64,000 bases of DNA from Leyella lascolaii (GTDB lineage Bacteria > Bacteroidota > Bacteroidia > Bacteroidales > Bacteroidaceae), in contig NZ_LT556050.1 of assembly GCF_900079775.1 (NCBI RefSeq), forward strand, positions 97,248 through 161,247, written 5' to 3'. Of this stretch, positions 9,799 to 19,552 are shown piece after piece. Each line of letters starts with the position of its first letter. Position 1 is the stretch's first letter. The position numbers were made by a program, and so were the translations under genes. The notes beneath the pieces are model-generated. The model saw only the letters and a program-made list of their open reading frames with translations. It had not been told where the DNA came from and searched no databases.

Positions 9799-12099
9799 TC
9801 AGAACGGATAGCCTATGGCAAAATGCAGGCTCTGTCCGTCGCGGAACGACGATATGTTGTAGAAACCGCTCTTGTACGGCACGTGAAGACCCACGCCCCA
9901 GTCAAGGCGCAGCACGAAGAACTCAAGGTCGTAGCGCAGTCCTACGCCTGTTCCCAGCGCGGTTTCCTTCAGCAGGTTCTTCACCTTGAACAAGGAATTT
10001 GTGCGGTAGCCGTCGTCACGCAATGCCCACACGTTGCCCGCATCGAGGAACGTGGCTCCGTAGAGATTTCCGAACAGGCGGAAACGGTACTCGAGGTTGG
10101 CTTGCAGCTTAAAGTCTCCGGTCTGATCCATATACGACGTACGCTCGCTGTCGGTGTGATAAGCACCGGGTCCGATGCTGCGCACATTGAAAGCCCTTAT
10201 GCTGTTGGCTCCTCCCACATAGAACTGCTCACTGTAAGGCGCGCTTTCAGAATTGCCGTACGACCATATGAGTCCGGTGCTGACGTGCCCCACAAGCTGA
10301 CTGTGGTCGCCCACTGCCCATGTCTTGCTGAAGTCGGTCTCTATCTTGAAGAACTGCGCATAAGGATTCTTGAACATCTGCTTGTACTTGCTGTTCCATT
10401 TTTTCCCCGCAGCCAGATAACCGAGTGAAAGCAGATTGGACGCCTCGCTTACCACCACCTGCCAGTAAATGGGGTTGCGGTAGGTGGCAGGACTGGAATA
10501 AGTGTATGAGTAACGCATCTTAGGCACAAACTGGTCAGCCATTGTCACGAGCAGATACGGGTTCTCGTTCATGACATCTCCGAACGCCTCGGTCATGTGT
10601 GTCATGTATTCATATTGCAGGATGAGCGGACTGAACTGATGGACAGACGTGGCAGTGCGCTGGAAATTGTATGTGAGCTCGCCCGAAACAATATGTCTTT
10701 TGAAATATCCGGAGCGGTTGATGACGCTCGACGATGCCTTTAAGATTGTGGAAGGAGTGTTGTACCACCGCACACGACGCCAGAAAGGAAGGACGAGACG
10801 CGGAAGCTCTAATGACACGTTTGCGCCATACTCATATGAATTCATCTCCGAACTGCTGCCGTCAGCGTTGTGTCCGGTCTGCCACTCATATGAGCCGTTG
10901 ATGTTGATGTCGAGTTTCTCTCCCCCTCGAAAGGCGTTGCGACGGCTTATACCTATGACAGCTCCCGGTCCGAGTTTGCCGCTCGTCTTGCCGACCATGT
11001 TTGCCTCGACGTAGAAATCGTAAGGTTTGTCGAACACACAACTGAGGGTCATGTCGAGCGTATCACAGCTCAATGTGGTGTCACGGGGTGTAAACTTGAA
11101 ATCTACAAAACTGAAAAGCCCGGTTCCGGTTATCTTACTTGCAGACTGCAGATAATCGTCGTGGCTGTAAAGTCTGCGCGGACGCAGCTTCAGGTCGCGC
11201 AATATGACACGCGTGCGGAGAGGCGGTTTGCGACCGTTGAACCGCACTGTGAAGTATCTGTGCACAAGCGAATCGCTGAGCGTCTCCATGAAATCTTTCC
11301 GCAACTCGAGGTTGACCTTTCCTATATACCACTTGCGGCGCACTCCGTCGGGCACGCTGTCGGCAAACTGCAGGCGCAGCTGAACCGTATCAGCCACCGA
11401 GACGGTATCGGCAAGATAGGACGCATAGCCGGGCTGGTAATAATAATATCCGTTATTGCGGAACACGTTGCTCAGACGTGTACGCTCGGCATCAAGCACC
11501 GAGACTTTGAAAGGGTCGCCCGGATGTATGAGTGTCTCGCCGAGTGAGGAGCGTATAAGAGAGTCGGCTCGCGGCGGGAAATTGACATATCTCAGCGAAT
11601 CTATCCTGTAGAGATTGCCCAGACTGACAGTATAGCCTATCTTTGCCTTCTTCGGGTTTTTCTGAGTGATGACATCATATTCCACGTTTGAGTCGAAATA
11701 GCCGTTGGAACGGAGAAGCTCATTCGCCACCTTGGCGCGAAGCTCCGGATTGACCCGGCTCATCAGCACGGGAGGCTTACCGAACGACTTGGTCATCCAC
11801 TTCGAGAAGACAGAGCGCGACTTGGAGAACGCATTCCATATCCACAGTCCGTAAGGAAACGGAGAGCGGTGGTAAGAACTTCCGAACAACGCTCCGTTGG
11901 GAGCCGTGGCGAGCGCAGCCTCCACCTCTTCCTGCACGGCAAGAAAATGGTCGTTCTTCTCGTAGTCCTTGTATTCTATCTTCGTCAGACCGACAAACAG
12001 CTGGTCGTCCTCAGGAATGTTCTTCGTGCTTGAACACGACATCAGCATTCCCGATATTATAAGAACGACGCATAATGAGAATCTATCTGTTGTTTTCAT
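9799..12099 (-). CDS. tamL: TamL: BamA/TamA-type outer-membrane lipoprotein
   Basis: The 766-residue protein has a lipoprotein signal peptide ending in MLMSC, so Cys is lipidated. POTRA-like segments follow (residues about 30-330), then a C-terminal Omp85 beta-barrel with the surface-antigen motif YVGGANSIRAFNVRSIGPGAYH near residue 640. It ends in an aromatic residue (GYPF), as barrel proteins do. In Bacteroidetes this lipidated TamA homologue is encoded beside TamB. Together they span the periplasm and are thought to help outer-membrane assembly or lipid transport. The gene overlaps the end of tamB by 17 bp, so the two form a translationally coupled unit. Confidence 0.9.
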   Translation of the reverse strand: MKTTDRFSLCVVLIISGMLMSCSSTKNIPEDDQLFVGLTKIEYKDYEKNDHFLAVQEEVEAALATAPNGALFGSSYHRSPFPYGLWIWNAFSKSRSVFSKWMTKSFGKPPVLMSRVNPELRAKVANELLRSNGYFDSNVEYDVITQKNPKKAKIGYTVSLGNLYRIDSLRYVNFPPRADSLIRSSLGETLIHPGDPFKVSVLDAERTRLSNVFRNNGYYYYQPGYASYLADTVSVADTVQLRLQFADSVPDGVRRKWYIGKVNLELRKDFMETLSDSLVHRYFTVRFNGRKPPLRTRVILRDLKLRPRRLYSHDDYLQSASKITGTGLFSFVDFKFTPRDTTLSCDTLDMTLSCVFDKPYDFYVEANMVGKTSGKLGPGAVIGISRRNAFRGGEKLDININGSYEWQTGHNADGSSSEMNSYEYGANVSLELPRLVLPFWRRVRWYNTPSTILKASSSVINRSGYFKRHIVSGELTYNFQRTATSVHQFSPLILQYEYMTHMTEAFGDVMNENPYLLVTMADQFVPKMRYSYTYSSPATYRNPIYWQVVVSEASNLLSLGYLAAGKKWNSKYKQMFKNPYAQFFKIETDFSKTWAVGDHSQLVGHVSTGLIWSYGNSESAPYSEQFYVGGANSIRAFNVRSIGPGAYHTDSERTSYMDQTGDFKLQANLEYRFRLFGNLYGATFLDAGNVWALRDDGYRTNSLFKVKNLLKETALGTGVGLRYDLEFFVLRLDWGVGLHVPYKSGFYNISSFRDGQSLHFAIGYPF

Positions 12100-15000
12100 C
12101 TTTGCTTACTGTAACAGAATCTTTTGGCATATTTTTGTCAGAATTGTCCTTGCTCTTGAATCTGAATATGTCTGTGAGACGCTGCAACTTGCGTCTCCAC
12201 ATGAAACCTCCGCCGTATTTGCCGACATAACCCTCAAGCCAGTCATAGCTGTCGCGCTCATAAAACAGCTTGAGATACTTGTTGGAATTCTGGCTGAGAC
12301 GGTATTCGAATGTCACGTTGTCGAAGAACGTATTGTTCTGATTCTCCACTTCAGCTCCTGTAGAGACCTTTCCTCCAATGACAATATTGAGCCGGTTGTT
12401 CCAGAACCGTTTGGAGAACTTGAACGAATAGTCCGTCTGCACCTGTCCGCTGCTGAGCGTGGTGTTGTCCATACCGAAACTGAGGTCGAGCGTGCGCAAG
12501 GCATTTCCCGATATGGAGTTTATCTGACTGTTGAGGAATGCGCTCAAGGCACTGTTCATGGAGAATGAGCTTGTGTTGCCGTCGGCAAGATACATGCCGG
12601 TTGTAAGCATGGTGACGGCAAGTTTTCCCCTGTTCTCCTCAGACATGGTCTGGAGCTGATTGTGTATTGTCATATCCTCCGGCGCATCAATGATGAATTT
12701 CAGTCCCATATCGTTAAGCGTCTTTGTGATGACCACTCCACAATTGAACAGTACACTGCGTCCCGCATCTCCGTCCGTAGAGACATTCGTCTTGGTCTGC
12801 TCCGTAGCCGTGATGTTGAGTTTCGGGTTCATCGGATCGCCCATAAACTCTATGTAACTGCCATCCTGTATGACAAACGTCTTCAATGGAATCACCGGAA
12901 GCGAATATTTCATCTCACCGTTGCTCAAGGTGTATCTTCCCGTAAGCCGCAGGTTGTCGACTGCGTTATACTGCATACGCAGGTCTCCTCCGCCAATGAG
13001 GTCGACATAGTTTGAGTGGCTCTCGTTAAGCGCGCACATGATGTGTGCGCCCTCATCGATGCTCATTGTGAAATCCATGTCTATGCCTGTAAGCGGCGGC
13101 CGAGTGACAATGTCTTCCGTGGAGTCGTTGAGATTGACAAACTTGACGAGTCCGTCAAGCTGATTGTCGGTGGTCAACGGTGAGTCGCGCAGGATGTATG
13201 TCATATCTGTCGAGCCGAGCACATCAAGCTTGCCCCTGATCAGCATGCTCTCGAGAGAACCTCTCATCATGGCGTAGAAGTTTACATACGCCTTGCCGTA
13301 AACCTCCGAGCGTCTGTTTTCCTTTGCGTTGACGAGCTGATAGTTCGTGGCACGTACACCGAGATCGAGATACATATTGTCCATATCAGCAAAATCAAAA
13401 TATCCCGTAAGAGTCAGAGGACTGTTGTTCCGGGCATACATTTTATAGTCATCGAAAACAAGATTGCTGTTTGTTATCGGTACAGGAGTCTCGTCAAACC
13501 TAAGCCGGACACCATAAGGGATGCTGACAACATAAGCAGAGTCGAACCTGACCTCGCCGTTCACTACAGGTGAAGACAACGCCCCTTTTATTGACAGGTC
13601 TCCTCCGGCATATCCTCTAAGTCCGAAAGTGTGGTCTGGCATGAAACCGTTGATTATCCGGAGCGGTGTGCGACTCAATGTAAGATCGGCATTGAGATAA
13701 CCGTCATCCGCCGAATTGTAGCTGCCTTTAAGGGTGGCTATCTCCTCATCATTGCATGAGAGGAAACCGTCTACGTAATGGCTGCCGTCCTCTTTCGGCA
13801 TGTAGGCAAAGTCGCTTGATAAGTTGCCGATGCGGTTGCCTTCATAAACGAAGTTCTCTATGGATACGGACGACGAGATGTTTTTCTCATCAGCCGTGCT
13901 CACAAGATGGAAATCGCCGTTCAGTATTCCTGACATCTTGGGGACATACGGTATCACGGAAAGCACTTCATCAAGATTGAACTTGACCAGACCGACAGTT
14001 ATGTCCTGAAGAGCCTCTGTACTGTCGTTCGTGAAAACACGGATTCCCATACCGTCATCAGCTCTAAGCCGTAGATTTGCGGAGATACGCCTGTCGTCTC
14101 CAAAGAACAGATAGTTGTCCTTGTTTATCTCGAAAGGCTTGAATCCAAGTATCGGAGTGCCTCTGCTTCCAAAGCGTACGCGGATGCCGTTATCCGCCAT
14201 AGCAGCATCTACACCCAAGGACACTCCCACTCGTTCCTTGTCGTCATACATTCGCACTCCCAAATAGATGCCGCGCTCATAGAATGCTCCCCGGAAAAGG
14301 GTATTGAACACGTATTGCGGGTTTCCGGGACCGTTACGCACCTGACCGTTGAAATCTGTACGCAAGGTATCGGAATTCACTACCAATCTTATGGTGTCAA
14401 GCCGCACACCTGAGACAACAAGCGAATCGATGGCGATGTTTCCGTTAATTCCGTCTGACATGGATGAGCGCATATCTATCTGAGCATGCTTCATGTCGAA
14501 ACCGAACTTTTTGAGTGAGCGGCTGAAGAAGTTGTCACGTCCGGCACAGAAATGGAATCTCATGTGCGGGAAATTCTCACGCAGACGGGCTTGGTCTATA
14601 TAGCGTTCCTTCAGCTGCCTGGCTACCTCAGCCATCAGCTTCTGACCACTGCGCATTATTTTCTCATATCCTCCGGAGGCTCTGACCATCATGTCGAAGT
14701 CACCGCTTCTCACTACAGCCGACGTTGAGTCAGCGCGTGTGAACGCATCTATCAGGACATCTTCCGGTGTATACACACGCGAACTGTCTGTCAAGGCAAT
14801 ATTGCGTATGCTTCCGCTTACTCTGTGGTTTTTCTTAAAGTTGCTGGCAAAATCCATATCTGCTTTAAGAGACATCTCCGCAGGCACGTCGAACACCCGA
14901 AGCCGATAAAAATCAATATTCTTTATATCACACGACAAATTGCCTCGCATACTCTTATGGCTCATCGCCGCATTGAGTGCCACACTGCCGTCAAGCAACT

Positions 15001-16705
15001 GGTTGTGGCTGTCGAGAGTGGCACGCGCCTTGCCTTTGTCGATAACTGCGTTGAATGTTATACCGGACAGATTATAAACAGAATAGACGAAGTCGGACAC
15101 AATGGCATTGACATTGAGTCGCGTATGTGATGAGCGAAAATCGGTTCCTTTTCCGGACATGACGATACTGCCGGAGAATGGCTTGAATTCAAGAGACGGC
15201 ATGAAATGGCTTATGTCAAGCCTTTCAGCCTCAGCCTTTGCCTTATAGGACATTCCGTCTGTATTCATGAATGCGGACAAGTTTAATTTTCCTCCGCCTT
15301 CGGCAGCAGTGACATCCACATCATACTTGGTTCCTCTGGCAATGAGTTTCCCGTCAACGGATATGCCCTTTGGAATACGCAGAGCAGGACTGCCGGCAAG
15401 AGAAGCGATGAAATCCATATTATAGGTTTTGGCTTTCAGATGAAGGTCAACTCCTAACTTCTTGACATCGTTCAAATCCATAAGTCGCCCATTACAGCTT
15501 ATATCGAAAGCCGAGGGCAGTTTTATAACAATACCGTCAAGGCTTGCCCGCCTCATGTTTCCAGTCACAGAAGCTTTCACGGAAAGCGGATAGTTGGGCC
15601 ATCTACGCATAAAGCCAGACGGCATTGAAGCCATGAAGCGGGACAGGTCCTGTTTGCCGAGCGATGCATCGAACAGTACATTGAGTTTTCCCGTGGATTT
15701 GTCTGAAAAGGCATTGAATGCGACATCAGCCCGAGCACGCACTGATGACTCGCTTGTACGCAATCGGAAATCGGGCATGTTAATCCTGGCGGAATCGAGT
15801 GAGACAGAGCCGCTGATTTCTTCCATGCGTATGCCGCTTTTCTCATAAAACGCGCACTCATTCATCCGAAGACTTAATGCCGTGTTGTGATAGACGACTG
15901 AATCGACCGACATGTTCAGTCCAGAAAGCGCGATATGGTTATAATCGAGACCGGAAACTGGTTTCTCGTAATTATTGTCGTATGTTATCTTTCCGTTATC
16001 CAGTCTGAAACGACCTACTGTATATTTGCCTTCATGCAGGTCAAAACGTCCTTTCCTGACATTCACGTTGCCCATATAAGCAGACAGTTGGAGTGTGTCC
16101 CCGGGCATATGTACAGTAACGGAAGTGCGTGATATATCGAGTTTGTCAAGACATATTTTCCAGAAATTGGATGATTCTGAGGTATCTTCGGGGACACTGT
16201 CGTTCAACGCGACATCTATATTTGCGTCTGCCAGTGACACACTATTGAGACGCACTGTCTCCTTATTGAGATTTATACCATGGCTTATAAGTTCAAGACT
16301 GCCGAAATTTCCTCTTACACGCGCGCTCTCAACAAGTCCGACAGTATTCAGATTTACATCGCTAAGACTAAGACGGTCTATTTCAACCTGACTTCTGAAC
16401 AAAGGCAGAAGCCTTATATCTACAATTATGTTGCGAACATTTGCTATCGTATCTTTCTTACCTGAGATAGAGTCAGACGGCTGTAGCACACACACACCGT
16501 TTACGCTTAGATTAAGAGGGAACGCCAGTCTCACATTGTCGACGGATATGTCAAGTCCTGTCTTTTCGGATGCTGTTGATGTTACCTGTCTTACAATCCA
16601 GTTCTGAACAGGAGGTATATACAAAAGCACTGCCATGATGAAAAATATGGCGACCGGTATTAGCAAGACTATCAGTATCTTCTTAAAGATTTTCTTCATT
16701 GGCAT
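12083..16705 (-). CDS. tamB: TamB-type translocation and assembly module protein (DUF490)
   Basis: The 1540-residue protein has an N-terminal membrane anchor (residues about 8-30, rich in Ile, Leu and Phe) and a very long repetitive beta-rich body of AsmA/TamB type. The C-terminal DUF490 domain contains GRYTLSNGEMKYSLPVIPL and a closing barrel-like segment. Such proteins form a hydrophobic groove across the periplasm. The downstream overlapping tamL gene encodes the outer-membrane partner. The start at 16705 gives MPMKKIF; the internal Met at 16699 is an equal alternative. Length and order match other Bacteroidetes TamB/TamL pairs. Confidence 0.9.
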   Translation of the reverse strand: MPMKKIFKKILIVLLIPVAIFFIMAVLLYIPPVQNWIVRQVTSTASEKTGLDISVDNVRLAFPLNLSVNGVCVLQPSDSISGKKDTIANVRNIIVDIRLLPLFRSQVEIDRLSLSDVNLNTVGLVESARVRGNFGSLELISHGINLNKETVRLNSVSLADANIDVALNDSVPEDTSESSNFWKICLDKLDISRTSVTVHMPGDTLQLSAYMGNVNVRKGRFDLHEGKYTVGRFRLDNGKITYDNNYEKPVSGLDYNHIALSGLNMSVDSVVYHNTALSLRMNECAFYEKSGIRMEEISGSVSLDSARINMPDFRLRTSESSVRARADVAFNAFSDKSTGKLNVLFDASLGKQDLSRFMASMPSGFMRRWPNYPLSVKASVTGNMRRASLDGIVIKLPSAFDISCNGRLMDLNDVKKLGVDLHLKAKTYNMDFIASLAGSPALRIPKGISVDGKLIARGTKYDVDVTAAEGGGKLNLSAFMNTDGMSYKAKAEAERLDISHFMPSLEFKPFSGSIVMSGKGTDFRSSHTRLNVNAIVSDFVYSVYNLSGITFNAVIDKGKARATLDSHNQLLDGSVALNAAMSHKSMRGNLSCDIKNIDFYRLRVFDVPAEMSLKADMDFASNFKKNHRVSGSIRNIALTDSSRVYTPEDVLIDAFTRADSTSAVVRSGDFDMMVRASGGYEKIMRSGQKLMAEVARQLKERYIDQARLRENFPHMRFHFCAGRDNFFSRSLKKFGFDMKHAQIDMRSSMSDGINGNIAIDSLVVSGVRLDTIRLVVNSDTLRTDFNGQVRNGPGNPQYVFNTLFRGAFYERGIYLGVRMYDDKERVGVSLGVDAAMADNGIRVRFGSRGTPILGFKPFEINKDNYLFFGDDRRISANLRLRADDGMGIRVFTNDSTEALQDITVGLVKFNLDEVLSVIPYVPKMSGILNGDFHLVSTADEKNISSSVSIENFVYEGNRIGNLSSDFAYMPKEDGSHYVDGFLSCNDEEIATLKGSYNSADDGYLNADLTLSRTPLRIINGFMPDHTFGLRGYAGGDLSIKGALSSPVVNGEVRFDSAYVVSIPYGVRLRFDETPVPITNSNLVFDDYKMYARNNSPLTLTGYFDFADMDNMYLDLGVRATNYQLVNAKENRRSEVYGKAYVNFYAMMRGSLESMLIRGKLDVLGSTDMTYILRDSPLTTDNQLDGLVKFVNLNDSTEDIVTRPPLTGIDMDFTMSIDEGAHIMCALNESHSNYVDLIGGGDLRMQYNAVDNLRLTGRYTLSNGEMKYSLPVIPLKTFVIQDGSYIEFMGDPMNPKLNITATEQTKTNVSTDGDAGRSVLFNCGVVITKTLNDMGLKFIIDAPEDMTIHNQLQTMSEENRGKLAVTMLTTGMYLADGNTSSFSMNSALSAFLNSQINSISGNALRTLDLSFGMDNTTLSSGQVQTDYSFKFSKRFWNNRLNIVIGGKVSTGAEVENQNNTFFDNVTFEYRLSQNSNKYLKLFYERDSYDWLEGYVGKYGGGFMWRRKLQRLTDIFRFKSKDNSDKNMPKDSVTVSKDENNR

Positions 16706-16743
16706 GTCTTTGTATGTAAATCTGGAATATCTTATTCTGAAAC

Positions 16744-16789
16744 GCGCATCCGCCTGACACCGTCATGCTGTATGCATCAGGCGATGCGC
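16744..16789 (-). terminator. Possible terminator or attenuator hairpin between the pseudouridine synthase gene and tamB
   Basis: GCGCATC and GCCTGA arms at 16744-16757 pair with TCAGGC and GATGCGC at 16777-16789. On the minus strand the stem begins inside the last codons of the upstream gene and is followed by GTTTC, which is a weak T tract. It could reduce read-through into tamB. Confidence 0.4.
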
Positions 16790-17463
16790 ACTATACCACG
16801 CCACAAAGGTTCATCTGGTAGTATGGCGTCGAAACTCATCAGTTGTTTTGAGACGGGATGTACGAATGTTATATTAGACGAGACCAGCGATATGCTACCG
16901 TCCGGATTGCTGCGCCGTGCCCCGTATTTTATGTCTCCCTTTATGGGACATCCTATGGAAGCAAGCTGACAGCGTATCTGATGATGGCGTCCTGTCTTCA
17001 ATTCCACTTCCAGTAATGTATAATTATCTGTGTGTCCGGCTTCCTTATAACTTAGCACAGCCTTCTTTGAGTCCGGCACCTCATGATTGTAGCAATAGCT
17101 TTTATTCTGTTTCTCATTGCGCACTAGCCAGCTTGTAAGAGTGTCTGCCGGTTTGGGAGGTTTGCCGGCTGTTAGCGCAAGATAGGTTTTATGCACGTCA
17201 CCATTACGGAACATATCGTTCAGACGGGACAACGCTTTCGATGTCCTGGCAAACACCACGACACCGGACACGGGTCTGTCGAGACGATGGACCACGCCAA
17301 GAAAAACATTGCCAGGTTTGTTATACTTCTCTCTTATATACTCCTTGACAATATCAGACAGCGGCACGTCACCGGTCTTGTCACCCTGCACAATTTCCCC
17401 GCTATCCTTGTTTACAACGATGATATGGTTGTCTTCGTATAAAACCTTCATTGAGATTATCAT
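16777..17463 (-). CDS. RluA-family pseudouridine synthase
   Basis: The 228-residue protein has the family motif VVHRLDRPVSGVVVFA, with catalytic Asp62, and the downstream KTYLALTAG and GRHHQIRCQLASIGCPIKGDIKYG segments. It should convert uridine to pseudouridine in rRNA or tRNA; the exact target position is unknown. It lacks an S4 domain, like other short Bacteroidetes members. The frame opens at 17463, but the Met at 17451 (MKVLYEDNHI) looks like the more usual start. A pair of palindromes lies just upstream at 17469-17523. Confidence 0.88.
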   Translation of the reverse strand: MIISMKVLYEDNHIIVVNKDSGEIVQGDKTGDVPLSDIVKEYIREKYNKPGNVFLGVVHRLDRPVSGVVVFARTSKALSRLNDMFRNGDVHKTYLALTAGKPPKPADTLTSWLVRNEKQNKSYCYNHEVPDSKKAVLSYKEAGHTDNYTLLEVELKTGRHHQIRCQLASIGCPIKGDIKYGARRSNPDGSISLVSSNITFVHPVSKQLMSFDAILPDEPLWRGIVRIA

Positions 17464-17468
17464 TAAAT

Positions 17469-17523
17469 ATTATGCATAATCCATAAAATCTGCTTTGCGC
17501 ATATATTACGGATTATGCATAAT
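17469..17523. promoter_or_regulatory. Two copies of the 12-bp palindrome ATTATGCATAAT, possible operator pair
   Basis: The perfect palindrome ATTATGCATAAT occurs at 17469-17480 and 17512-17523, 43 bp apart centre to centre. Each is extended by CC or GG so that the two also form a 14-bp inverted repeat around a 27-bp loop. It fills the gap between fabG and the pseudouridine synthase gene, just upstream of the latter. It could be a double protein-binding site or a transcript hairpin. Confidence 0.45.
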
Positions 17524-17537
17524 GAGCAAGACGCAAA

Positions 17538-18284
17538 TTACATATTCATGCCACCGTCTACCTGTATCACCTGTCCGGTAACATAAGAAGACATGTCGGA
17601 TGCAAGGAACGTTGCGACATTGGCAATATCCTCAACAGTTCCACCACGGCGCAATGGAATCTTCTTTATCCATTCCGCACGGATATTGTCAGGCAGAGCC
17701 TGTGTCATGGCTGTGTCTATGAATCCCGGAGCTATGGCGTTGGCGCGTATGCCACGACTTCCAATCTCCTGTCCTATACTCTTTGCAAGAGCTATCAGTC
17801 CAGCCTTCGAGGCGGCGTAATTGCTCTGTCCGGCATTTCCATGAACACCCACCACAGATGCCATATTGATAATAGAGCCACTCTTCTGTCGCACCATGAT
17901 AGGCGTGCATGCGTGGATGAAATTGAATGCAGACTTGAGATTAACGGCAATAACGGCATCCCACTGTGTTTCCGTCATACGCATCATCAGACCATCCTTT
18001 GTTATACCTGCATTGTTCACAAGTATATCAATGCTCCCGAAATCCTCATGCACCTTCTTGACAAGTTCTTCCGTCTCACCGAACATTGCCGCATTGCTTG
18101 CGTATCCCTTCGCTTTGACTCCAAGTGCAAGAAGCTCTGCCTCTGTCGCTTTTCCGTTCTCGTCAATAACAAGGTCTGTAAATGCGATGTTTGCACCTTC
18201 TGATGCAAATTTCAGCGCGATAGCCTTGCCGATACCGCGCGCAGCTCCTGTAATAAGAGCTGTCTTACCTGATAAAAGTCCCAT
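17538..18284 (-). CDS. fabG: 3-oxoacyl-[acyl-carrier-protein] reductase
   Basis: The 248-residue short-chain dehydrogenase carries the NADPH motif TGAARGIG at 12-19, NNAG at 90-93 and the catalytic residues Asn115, Ser143, Tyr156 and Lys160 (YAASK). It ends with TGQVIQVDGGMNM, typical of FabG. It reduces 3-oxoacyl-ACP in fatty acid elongation. The open frame extends upstream to 18371, but the Met at 18284 (MGLLSGKTALITG) matches the family start and leaves a normal 37-bp gap after the TetR gene. The TetR-fabG pairing suggests control of lipid synthesis by the regulator. Confidence 0.93.
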   Translation of the reverse strand: MGLLSGKTALITGAARGIGKAIALKFASEGANIAFTDLVIDENGKATEAELLALGVKAKGYASNAAMFGETEELVKKVHEDFGSIDILVNNAGITKDGLMMRMTETQWDAVIAVNLKSAFNFIHACTPIMVRQKSGSIINMASVVGVHGNAGQSNYAASKAGLIALAKSIGQEIGSRGIRANAIAPGFIDTAMTQALPDNIRAEWIKKIPLRRGGTVEDIANVATFLASDMSSYVTGQVIQVDGGMNM

Positions 18285-18321
18285 TTTCTTTTTATTTATA
18301 AATAAACTATACAATAAATTG

Positions 18322-18915
18322 TCATTTGGCAGTATTCTTTCCAAGGGCACCGTATACCACCTTAGCCACAAGCGGTTTGCTCGCCTCTTCTGTCATTCCA
18401 TGTCCAAGGCGACCATATATGAACGGCACTTCAAGTCCCTTTATACAATAATGTGTGATATCGGCAACAAGATCCACATCCTCGATGTCAAACTCACCAT
18501 CAGCCTTGCCTTCGGCATACACCTTACGGAAAAGCTCTATCTCATCTTCATCAAAATTCTTGCGCACCTTCTCCACCATCCAAATGTTCCGGAAAAATTC
18601 GGCACGCAGATTACCATTGCGCACCACCGTCTCTCTTATCATACTGAGGTGCGTATAAATGAGTTTTATAATCTTGTCTTGTGGCCGTATCTTCATGGCC
18701 GCCACTTCATCCAGCTTGTCGGAAAGCCGTTCCAGCTCAGACTCTATCACAGCCGAATACACGTCTTCCTTCCTATTAAAATATGTATAAAGCGTACGGC
18801 GTCCTTTACCTGATGCGACAGCAATGTCATTCATTGTCGTATTGGCAATTCCGTTTTTTGCAAACAACTGCCGTGCCACATCCACCAGCTTCTGTCGTGT
18901 TTTAGATACTGACAT
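18322..18915 (-). CDS. TetR/AcrR-family transcriptional regulator
   Basis: The 197-residue protein has an N-terminal TetR helix-turn-helix (residues about 8-54, with GIANTTMNDIAVASGKGRRT and LYTYFNRKEDVY) and an alpha-helical ligand domain of unrecognised specificity. It is transcribed with fabG, 37 bp away. A 24-bp inverted repeat overlapping its own promoter -7 box suggests autorepression. The ligand may be an acyl thioester or fatty acid, given the neighbour; this is inference only. Confidence 0.88.
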   Translation of the reverse strand: MSVSKTRQKLVDVARQLFAKNGIANTTMNDIAVASGKGRRTLYTYFNRKEDVYSAVIESELERLSDKLDEVAAMKIRPQDKIIKLIYTHLSMIRETVVRNGNLRAEFFRNIWMVEKVRKNFDEDEIELFRKVYAEGKADGEFDIEDVDLVADITHYCIKGLEVPFIYGRLGHGMTEEASKPLVAKVVYGALGKNTAK

Positions 18916-18947
18916 ACATTATTATTGTTACGTTCGCTTCATCCGTA

Positions 18948-19001
18948 TGCACATACTGGACTGCATGTGCAAAAATAAAATATTAATTTTATATATGCAA
19001 A
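18948..19001 (-). promoter_or_regulatory. Promoter of the tetR-fabG unit with candidate TetR operator
   Basis: On the minus strand TTTG (18998-19001), 20 bp, TATTTTTG (18970-18977) forms a good Bacteroidetes promoter. The perfect inverted repeat TGCACAT (18948-18954) and ATGTGCA (18965-18971), 10 bp apart, overlaps the -7 box and the expected start of transcription. That is a typical geometry for a TetR-family operator. Confidence 0.6.
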
Positions 19002-19476
19002 TAAATATATGATGATTTATGTTTTTTATATCATCGTATTCTGAAACGCAAGTAAAACTTCAATATGATTTCAGAATGGCATATTATCATAAGCACACAA
19101 ATGCATTTTTAGTACAGAAATAAAGAAAATGCGGAAGCAAGCTACAGGAATTCACAGCAATATACACAAACCTGACAATGTACGATAACACATAAAGCAT
19201 GACCGTGAGGACTAAAATTCTACTCATATTAAAGCTGCAATGTCGTTCCATAACGCATTAAGCCGAACAACTTCCACGCATAACAGCATGAAATATCTTT
19301 AAATATGAAAAACATGTTTCATTCGTTTCAAGGCTGACTTCACAATATATGCAAAACCCTGATTTACTTACTGATACACGCCATATATAAAACCAGAACC
19401 CGTGAAATAACCGATTGATATTCCACTAACTTTCTACAACAATTTTGCATAAAAATAAAAAAATCACCATTATTAC
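19002..19476. other. AT-rich intergenic region, no gene seen
   Basis: About 475 bp between the tetR promoter and the tRNA promoter. It is AT-rich, with no open frame of family-like composition, no repeat shared with the other gaps and no stable hairpin that stands out. Confidence 0.5.
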
Positions 19477-19508
19477 TTGTATGTTTCAAAAAAAAGCAGT
19501 ACCTTTGC
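19477..19508 (+). promoter_or_regulatory. Promoter of the initiator tRNA gene
   Basis: TTGT at 19477-19480, 19 bp, TACCTTTGC at 19500-19508 fits the Bacteroidetes sigma-factor consensus and lies 44 bp before the tRNA. Confidence 0.6.
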
Positions 19509-19552
19509 ACTCGCAATTCAGAAATGACGTTGCAATAAATAAAGAAATATAT

